Part shown: positions 6,668 to 13,027 of the stretch, piece after piece | How positions within the stretch are numbered: the first letter of the stretch is position 1 | Layout of the letters: the number at the start of each line of letters is the position of its first letter | Assembly: GCA_027083485.1 (NCBI GenBank) | Contig: JALWOO010000720.1 | Coordinates: 1 to 13,027, forward strand | DNA: 13,027 bases | Direction of reading: 5' to 3' | Source of the DNA: Amylibacter sp. | GTDB lineage: Bacteria; Pseudomonadota; Alphaproteobacteria; Rhodobacterales; Rhodobacteraceae | Translations under genes and position numbers: made by a program | The notes under the pieces: model-generated | Seen by the model: the letters and a program-made list of their open reading frames with translations, nothing else | What the model was told of the DNA's origin: nothing | Databases searched by the model: none

Positions 6668-9600
6668 ATGGCTGATGTAAGCGCTAACCTGGATGTTAAT
6701 GAAAATGACGTGGCCATTGTGGGAATGGCGGCCCATGTTCCCGGCGCACATACGATTGATGAATATTGGCAAAATCTACGTCAGGGCATCGAAAGCATTT
6801 CACGTTTGAGCGTAGAAGAACTGCAATCCGCGGGCGAAGATCCCGGAAAGATGCTGCACAAAAATTACGTACCGGCGGCGGCCATACTGGACGGGTTCAA
6901 AAATTTTGACGCCGATTTTTTTGGCTTTAGCCCGAAAGAAGCGGCCATCATGGATCCGCAACATCGAAAATTTCTGGAAGAATCCTGGAATGCGCTCGAA
7001 AACGCCGGTCATCCGCCGGAAAAATTCAACGGGCGGATCGGTGTTTACGCGGGCTGTGGCATGGGCAGCTATTTCTATTTCAACATCTGCTCCAACCCCG
7101 ATCTGGTTGCGGATACAGGGATGTTCCTGTTGCGCCACACTGGTAACGACAAGGATTTCATGGCCACCCGAGTGAGCCATATTTTCGATCTCAAAGGGCC
7201 AAGCATCAATCTGCAAACGGCCTGTTCTACCTCGCTTGTGGCTACGCACTATGCTTGTCAGGCGTTGTTGACCGGCGAATGTGATATGGCGCTGGCCGGA
7301 GGCTCCACCATCGAATTGCCCCATGGGCGCGGGTATATCTTCGAGGATGGGGAAATCCTGTCACCGGATGGCCATTGCCACGCTTTTGATCACCGTGCCC
7401 AGGGCACTGTTTTTGGCAGTGGTGCAGGCGTTGTGGTGCTGCGCCGGCTTGCCGATGCAATTGCAGATGGCGATCATATTTGGGGTGTCATCAAAGGCAG
7501 CGCCATCAACAATGACGGTGCCGCCAAGGCCGGTTACCTCGCGCCCAGCGTTGACGGGCAGGCCGCCGCCATCGCAGAGGCACAAATGATTGCCGGTGTG
7601 TCTGCCGACAGTGTTGGATATGTGGAATGCCACGGGACCGGCACCTATCTTGGTGATCCGATCGAGGTCGCCGCCCTGAGCGAGGCATTCAGCCAGACAA
7701 CCGATGAAACCGGCTTTTGCCGGATCGGGTCTGTGAAAACCAACATTGGCCATCTGGATACGGCGGCAGGGGCGGCCAGCCTGATCAAAACCGCGCTGAG
7801 CCTCTATCACAAGAAAATCCCGCCAAGCCTCGGGTTTGAAAAGCCCAATCCGGCGATTGATTTTGACAACAGCCCGTTTCAGGTCAATGCAGAATTGTTC
7901 GACTGGGTCAGCGATGTGCCGCGCCGTGCCGGTGTGAATTCGCTGGGTGTTGGCGGCACAAATGCGCATGTGGTTTTGCAAGAGGCCCCGCCGCGCCCAC
8001 CATCCGATCCGTCGGATTGGCCGTTCCAGCTCTTGACGGTTTCGGGGCGTTCCAAAGCGGCACTGGATGCCAATACCGCAGCACTTGCCGCGCATTTGCG
8101 CGCGCATCCGGAACAACCTTTGGCCGATGTGGCCTTTACCCTGCAAGAAGGGCGGCGCGCCTTTGAGCACCGCCGCGTTGTGGTTGCGGAAAATCACACA
8201 AATGCTGCCGATCTGCTGGAGGGTGACAACCCGCGCCGGGTGTTTTCCCACACGGCATTGGGCAAATCCCCGGAGGTGGTTTTCATGTTCCCGGGGGGCG
8301 GTGCGCAATATGTGGGCATGGCGCGGGACCTCTATGAAACCGAACCGGTTTTTCAGGAATGGATGGATCGCGGGCTGGATATTTTACAGCCGAAACTGGA
8401 TTACGATATCCGCGCCTTATGGTTGCCGGAAAATGATGCAGAACAAGCCGGCGAAGTGCTGAAAAAGCCGTCCGTGCAATTGCCGCTGATCATGATTACC
8501 GAATACGCCTTGGCGCAGCTCTGGATGTCATGGGGGGTGCAACCGGCTGTGTTGGTCGGGCACTCCATGGGCGAAAATACGGCGGCCTGTCTGGCCGGTG
8601 TCATCGGTTTTGAGGATTGCATTGGCCTTGTGCATTTGCGCGGGCAGTTGTTTGACACAGTGCCGGCGGGGGGCATGTTGTCAATCCCGCAAGATGTGGA
8701 AACCATTCGCGAATATTTGGGTGAAACCCTTGATCTGGCCAGTGTGAATGCGCCTGAATTATCTGTTGTTTCGGGTCCGGATGCCGATCTTGATGCTTTG
8801 CAGCAGCGTTTGCTGGCGCAAGGCATCGAATGCCAGCGGATCGCCATAGACATCGCCGCCCATAGCCGGATGCTGGAACCGATTTTGCAAAAATTCGGCG
8901 ATTACCTGCGCGGCATTTCCCTGTCGGCACCATCGATTCCGTTCCTGTCCAACCGCACGGGGGATTATATTTCGGATGCTCAGGCAACCGACCCTGAATA
9001 TTGGGTCAGCCATCTGCGCAACACCATTCTATTTGCCGATTGCATGACAACGCTGGCCCAGAAAAAGGATCGCGTTTATCTGGAAGTTGGCCCTGGCAAG
9101 GCCCTGTCTTCGCTCAGCCGGATGCATCCTGAAATCAATGGCCAGCAAGTTTTGTCCAGCCTGCGCCATCCGGATGAAAATATTGCCGATGATATGTATT
9201 TTCTGGGCCTGCTCGGGCGGCTTTGGGCGCTGGGTGTCGAAATCGACTGGGCGCAAATTTGGGGGGAGGCCAGCCGCCAACGGGTTGTGCTGCCGAATTA
9301 TGCCTTTCAGCGGGCCGAATATTTCATCGAACCGGGCGAGGGCGCGGTGGAGGCGGTTTCCAGCTTTTTGTCGCGCACGGATGATCCGGCGAAATGGGGA
9401 TATCTCCCGGTCTGGCGGCCCCGGCTGGCGGATTGTGTGCTGGATGTGGCCAACGGGCTGGATCAGGCAGAACCGCAGACATGGTTGTTGCTGATGGATG
9501 AAATCGGGCTGGGCGATCGTCTGGCCAAGGCACTGCGCAAGGCAGGGCACGAGGTCATTGAACTGCGCACCGGCGATGCCTTTGCCCGTGTGGATGATAC

Positions 9601-12600
9601 GCATTACATTATCGCGCCGGAGCGGGGGCGTGAAGGGTTTGATCAACTGTTCCATGAACTGCTGGTTCACGGCACAGTCCCCGGCCGGATTGTCAATCTT
9701 TGGCTGCTAACGATGGGCGAAGACCATCGCCCGGGCAGCAGCTTTTTTCACCGAAATCAGGAACAGGGGTTTTATACGCAACTGTTTCTGGCCCAAAATA
9801 TAGCAGAGGAAAACCTGCCAACACCCTTGCATATGACGGTGGTAACATCGGGTGCCGTGCAATGGCGCGACGAAGGGTTGCCCTATCCGGAAAAGGCCAC
9901 CGTGGCGGGGCCGTGTCGGGTTATTCCGCGCGAAATACCCGGGGTAACCTGTGCGACGCTGGATGTGGATATTGCTGCGCGTTTGAAGAACATCAAACAA
10001 CGCAATCATGGGCAGGTGTTGGATAAACTGGCCCTGCAACTGCTAGAGGATCTGGTTTCTCCAGCCAAAAATTCAGCGGCTGTGTTACGCGGCGAGAAGC
10101 GTTTCGAACAGGAATTCGGCCCGCTGGCCTTGTCTGATACCGTGGAAATGCCGGTTTATAAAACAAACGGCACCTATCTGATTACAGGGGGTTTTGGCGG
10201 TATCGGTTTGACTCTGGCAGAGCAAATGATCCGCACGGCGAATGCAAATGTAGTGTTGCTGGCGCGCACGCCTTTGCCGGATCGTGCGGATTGGCCCAAG
10301 TATTTGCGCAGCCATGGTCCAAATGACCAAACGGCCATTCGCATTCGTGCGGTGCAGGAATTGGAAAGCTTTGGTGGCACCGTCTGTGTTGCGGTTGCCG
10401 ATGTGTGCAACCTGCAGGAAATGTCCGAAACAATCGCCAAAATTCAGGAAAGGCTTGGCCCGATTAACGGTGTTGTTCATGCCGCCGGTGTGGTGGATGA
10501 TGCCCCGTTGCTGGCCAAAAATCCAAGCGCGATCGAGGATGTTTTTGCGCCCAAAATCCACGGGACACAGATTTTGCATCAGCTGTTTCCCGATGGAGTA
10601 CTTGACTGGCTGGTCTTGTTTTCCTCTACCTCCACGGTCATTGCGCCGGCGGGACAGGTGGATTATGTCGCCGCGAACGAATACCTGAATGCCTATGCGG
10701 CCAGCAGGAAATCCGACAAAACCAGAGTTCTGGCGATCAACTGGGGGATCTGGAACGAGGTCGGCATGGCTGCTCAGGCCGTGGCCGGACGGGTCGGGGA
10801 TATTGCCCCGACACCCGTCGAAGAAACCACAATGCCGCTCTTGGATCAGGCCAGCTTTGATGCGCAGGGGAACCGGATTTTTACAACCCGCTTCAGCCTT
10901 GGCAAGCATTGGGTTTTTGATGAACACCGCACCATTTCCGGTGAAGCGATATTGCCGGGGACCGGCTATCTGGAACTGGCCGCCGAGGCTCTGGGCGCCC
11001 ATGGCGAAGACGGAGCCTTTGAAATTCGCGATTTGCTGTTCATGCGGCCTTTGCAGCTTGAGGACTCCTCCCCGCGTGATATGCGCCTGACGCTGGTGCG
11101 CTCCGGTGTCGGTTATGCCATGGAGCTTTGCAGCGATTGCACGCTGGATGGCCGCAAGGGATGGCAGCTTAATGCACAGGCCAGCCTGTCATTGGTGCCG
11201 CTGGCCGATGCTGCACCGATCAATCCGGATGAAATTTTTGCCCGTTGCGGGAGCGCTCAGGTGGCCCCGGCGGGGGGGAGCTTGCGTTCCCCGCAGGAAA
11301 ACCACCTGCAATTTGGTCCGCGCTGGCGGGTGCTGCAACGTTTGGCCTATGGCTCTGGCGAAGGCATTGCCGAATTGGCACTTCCCGAACAGGCGGCTGT
11401 TGACCTTGGAAACGGGTATCTGTTGCATCCGGCCTTGCTGGATCTGGCAACCGGCTGGGCGATGGAATTGATTGACGGGTATCAGCCAACCCATTTGTGG
11501 GTGCCGGTGTCCTATGGGCGTGTGCAGGTTTTTCAGACCTTGCCGAGTCGCATTTACAGCTGGGTTCGCAATGCGGCAGAAAACACGACGGATGCACCCT
11601 TTGCCCGCTTTGATATCACCCTTTGTGATGAAAACGGTGCGGTGTGTCTGGAGATTTCGGATTTCGCTATCAAGCGGTTGGATGCAGGGTTTGCCACGCC
11701 GCGCCTGAATGCAAATGAAGTGCGTTTTGAGGATGATGCTTCGGGCGAACCGGCACCGCTTTCACCGGCGGAACAGCGTTTGCAGCATAACCTTTCGCAA
11801 GGGATTACCCCGTCCGAAGGGGCGGCGGCCTTTATTGCCGCCTTTGGCACAGGGTTGCCACAGGTTATTGTGTCCTCCTTGCCTTTGCCTGCGTTGATTG
11901 CGCAAAATGACAAGGCCGCACAGGAACAACAGGCCGGCGGGCAGAAGTTCGAGCGCCCCGAGCTGGAGTCCGATTTTGCCGAACCAGGCAATGATATCGA
12001 ACGTACATTGGCCGGCTTCTGGCAGGATTTGCTCGGTGTTGAACGGGTAGGGGTCAACGACAGTTTCTTTGATCTCGGTGGCCATTCCCTGATTGCGGTG
12101 CGGCTGTTTTCGATGATCAAGAAAGCCTATCAGGTGGATTTCCCGATTTCGATCCTGTTTGAGGCCCCGACCATTGCCAAATGTGCGGCTTTGATCGGTG
12201 AGAAAGTCGGCTTTGGCACTGAAACGGAGCAGCCAGAGGAAACACCGACTGCGCCTGCGCAACGGTTCACCCATCTGGTGGCCATGCACGAAGGCGAAGG
12301 CGGCACACAAACGCCGTTCTTCCTGGTGGCGGGCATGTTTGGCAACGTGTTGAACCTGCGCCATCTGGGGCATTTGATCGGGGCTGACCGGCCTTTTTAC
12401 GGGTTGCAGGCGCGGGGGCTTTACGGGGACGAGGCCCCGCATACGGACATGAAACAAACCGCTGCCGATTATATCGCTGAAATGCAGATGGTGCAGCCCC
12501 ATGGTCCCTATTTGATCGGCGGATTTTCCGGTGGCGGGATTACCGCCTATGAAATTGCCCAACAGTTGAAACAAAAGGGCGAAGAGGTTGCCTTGCTGGT

Positions 12601-13027
12601 CATGCTGGACACACCTTTGCCACAGCGCCGCCCGCTGGCGCGCAGGGACCGGATGATGATTCACTGGCTCGAACTGAAGAAAAAGGGAATCGGCTATCTG
12701 GGGCAATGGGTCAGCAACCGGATTAAATGGGAACTCGCCAAACGTCGCCCGAACGAGGAGACCTCTAAGCAGCAGCACCAATTCCACGATACCGAAATCG
12801 AAGCCGCCTTTTTGCAATCCGTGGCGCAGTATTCTTTGCGTCCCTGGGACGGGCCTCTGGTGCTGTTTCGCCCGCCTTTGCAGGGGTATTGGCAGGTGTC
12901 TGCGGATCAATGGATAGACCGCCAGCGTGCCTATGTTTTTGCGGATAATGATTGGGGCCAGTGGGCCAGCCAGTTGCAGGTGTTCGAAGTGCCCGGGGAT
13001 CATGATTCAATGGTTCTGGAACCCAAT
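6668..13027 (+). CDS. Type I polyketide synthase KS-AT-KR-DH-ACP-TE, partial at the right edge
   Basis: A single frame open for 2120 codons from ATG 6668, without a stop before the window edge. KS (about 15-440): catalytic Cys186 in TACSTS, His322 in HGTGT, His362 in NIGH; all three are present, so it should condense. AT (about 535-830): Ser633 in GHSMGE and IAAH at 729-732 at the substrate-specificity position, with malonyl-CoA the likeliest extender. A KR structural subdomain occupies about 915-1140. KR core (from 1169): TGGFGGIG for NADPH, Ser1320, Tyr1333, Asn1337 intact, and VDD (1276-1278), a B-type hallmark. DH (about 1405-1680): His1420 and Asp1592. ACP: Ser1807 in DLGGHSL, the phosphopantetheine site. 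TE: Ser1954 in GFSGG, Asp1981, His2112 in GDHDS, so the triad is complete and only a short tail should be missing. There is no ER or methyltransferase. A lone module with a TE implies one extension cycle, iterative use, or a product made with partners outside the window. It follows the flippase on the same strand after 139 bp. RkpA-like capsule-lipid synthases offer an analogy, but not an established identity. Confidence 0.95.
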   Translation, partial: MADVSANLDVNENDVAIVGMAAHVPGAHTIDEYWQNLRQGIESISRLSVEELQSAGEDPGKMLHKNYVPAAAILDGFKNFDADFFGFSPKEAAIMDPQHRKFLEESWNALENAGHPPEKFNGRIGVYAGCGMGSYFYFNICSNPDLVADTGMFLLRHTGNDKDFMATRVSHIFDLKGPSINLQTACSTSLVATHYACQALLTGECDMALAGGSTIELPHGRGYIFEDGEILSPDGHCHAFDHRAQGTVFGSGAGVVVLRRLADAIADGDHIWGVIKGSAINNDGAAKAGYLAPSVDGQAAAIAEAQMIAGVSADSVGYVECHGTGTYLGDPIEVAALSEAFSQTTDETGFCRIGSVKTNIGHLDTAAGAASLIKTALSLYHKKIPPSLGFEKPNPAIDFDNSPFQVNAELFDWVSDVPRRAGVNSLGVGGTNAHVVLQEAPPRPPSDPSDWPFQLLTVSGRSKAALDANTAALAAHLRAHPEQPLADVAFTLQEGRRAFEHRRVVVAENHTNAADLLEGDNPRRVFSHTALGKSPEVVFMFPGGGAQYVGMARDLYETEPVFQEWMDRGLDILQPKLDYDIRALWLPENDAEQAGEVLKKPSVQLPLIMITEYALAQLWMSWGVQPAVLVGHSMGENTAACLAGVIGFEDCIGLVHLRGQLFDTVPAGGMLSIPQDVETIREYLGETLDLASVNAPELSVVSGPDADLDALQQRLLAQGIECQRIAIDIAAHSRMLEPILQKFGDYLRGISLSAPSIPFLSNRTGDYISDAQATDPEYWVSHLRNTILFADCMTTLAQKKDRVYLEVGPGKALSSLSRMHPEINGQQVLSSLRHPDENIADDMYFLGLLGRLWALGVEIDWAQIWGEASRQRVVLPNYAFQRAEYFIEPGEGAVEAVSSFLSRTDDPAKWGYLPVWRPRLADCVLDVANGLDQAEPQTWLLLMDEIGLGDRLAKALRKAGHEVIELRTGDAFARVDDTHYIIAPERGREGFDQLFHELLVHGTVPGRIVNLWLLTMGEDHRPGSSFFHRNQEQGFYTQLFLAQNIAEENLPTPLHMTVVTSGAVQWRDEGLPYPEKATVAGPCRVIPREIPGVTCATLDVDIAARLKNIKQRNHGQVLDKLALQLLEDLVSPAKNSAAVLRGEKRFEQEFGPLALSDTVEMPVYKTNGTYLITGGFGGIGLTLAEQMIRTANANVVLLARTPLPDRADWPKYLRSHGPNDQTAIRIRAVQELESFGGTVCVAVADVCNLQEMSETIAKIQERLGPINGVVHAAGVVDDAPLLAKNPSAIEDVFAPKIHGTQILHQLFPDGVLDWLVLFSSTSTVIAPAGQVDYVAANEYLNAYAASRKSDKTRVLAINWGIWNEVGMAAQAVAGRVGDIAPTPVEETTMPLLDQASFDAQGNRIFTTRFSLGKHWVFDEHRTISGEAILPGTGYLELAAEALGAHGEDGAFEIRDLLFMRPLQLEDSSPRDMRLTLVRSGVGYAMELCSDCTLDGRKGWQLNAQASLSLVPLADAAPINPDEIFARCGSAQVAPAGGSLRSPQENHLQFGPRWRVLQRLAYGSGEGIAELALPEQAAVDLGNGYLLHPALLDLATGWAMELIDGYQPTHLWVPVSYGRVQVFQTLPSRIYSWVRNAAENTTDAPFARFDITLCDENGAVCLEISDFAIKRLDAGFATPRLNANEVRFEDDASGEPAPLSPAEQRLQHNLSQGITPSEGAAAFIAAFGTGLPQVIVSSLPLPALIAQNDKAAQEQQAGGQKFERPELESDFAEPGNDIERTLAGFWQDLLGVERVGVNDSFFDLGGHSLIAVRLFSMIKKAYQVDFPISILFEAPTIAKCAALIGEKVGFGTETEQPEETPTAPAQRFTHLVAMHEGEGGTQTPFFLVAGMFGNVLNLRHLGHLIGADRPFYGLQARGLYGDEAPHTDMKQTAADYIAEMQMVQPHGPYLIGGFSGGGITAYEIAQQLKQKGEEVALLVMLDTPLPQRRPLARRDRMMIHWLELKKKGIGYLGQWVSNRIKWELAKRRPNEETSKQQHQFHDTEIEAAFLQSVAQYSLRPWDGPLVLFRPPLQGYWQVSADQWIDRQRAYVFADNDWGQWASQLQVFEVPGDHDSMVLEPN

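Noticed and set aside
7361..8308. 315-codon open frame on the minus strand opposite the KS domain
   Set aside because: It is a shadow of the KS reading frame with no recognisable motif and no convincing start context. The same applies to the minus-strand frame 10085-11002 opposite the KR.
11762..13003. 413-codon open frame on the minus strand opposite the ACP and TE region of the PKS
   Set aside because: It lies wholly opposite sequence encoding unmistakable ACP and thioesterase motifs, and its peptide has no recognisable domain. Such antisense frames are common in GC-rich coding DNA.

Overview
The window looks like part of a surface- or exopolysaccharide locus from an alphaproteobacterium. 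A marine Rhodobacterales-type (roseobacter) organism is my best guess. That rests on moderate GC, a small C-terminal RTX calcium-binding module on a secreted protein, and the style of the glycosyltransferases. It is inference, because no rRNA or taxonomic marker gene is present.

Layout, left to right. Positions 1-132 hold the edge of a neighbouring gene whose strand I cannot settle: either the start of a leftward gene beginning at 86, or the tail of a rightward gene ending at 132. Next is a 953-residue exported protein (210-3071). It combines a signal peptide, an SGNH-like domain, a TIM-barrel glycoside-hydrolase-like domain with an inserted beta domain, and two RTX-like repeats. It converges on a leftward GT4 glycosyltransferase (3066-4265), and the two stop codons share CTATAG. 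From a 65-bp divergent gap a rightward, probably co-transcribed pair begins: a GT2 glycosyltransferase (4331-5164) and an overlapping Wzx-type flippase (5146-6528). After a 139-bp AT-rich gap with an 18-base palindrome comes a very large type I polyketide synthase (6668 to the right edge). It is open for 2120 codons and ordered KS-AT-KR-DH-ACP-TE, lacking only a short C-terminal end.

How they may work together: the GT2 and GT4 enzymes would build a lipid-linked glycan on the cytoplasmic side, and the Wzx-like protein would flip it. The exported hydrolase/esterase-like protein could trim, deacylate or bind the polymer outside. The PKS would make a reduced or dehydrated acyl chain, released or transferred by its thioesterase. 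The attractive but unproven idea is that the polyketide acylates or anchors the glycan, in the manner proposed for the FAS/PKS-like RkpA of rhizobial K-antigen synthesis. The most notable sequence observation is the PKS dehydratase. It sits after the ketoreductase, apparently inside the segment that normally follows directly on a KR, and has non-canonical active-site motifs. I see no RNA genes, CRISPR arrays, insertion sequences or attachment sites.
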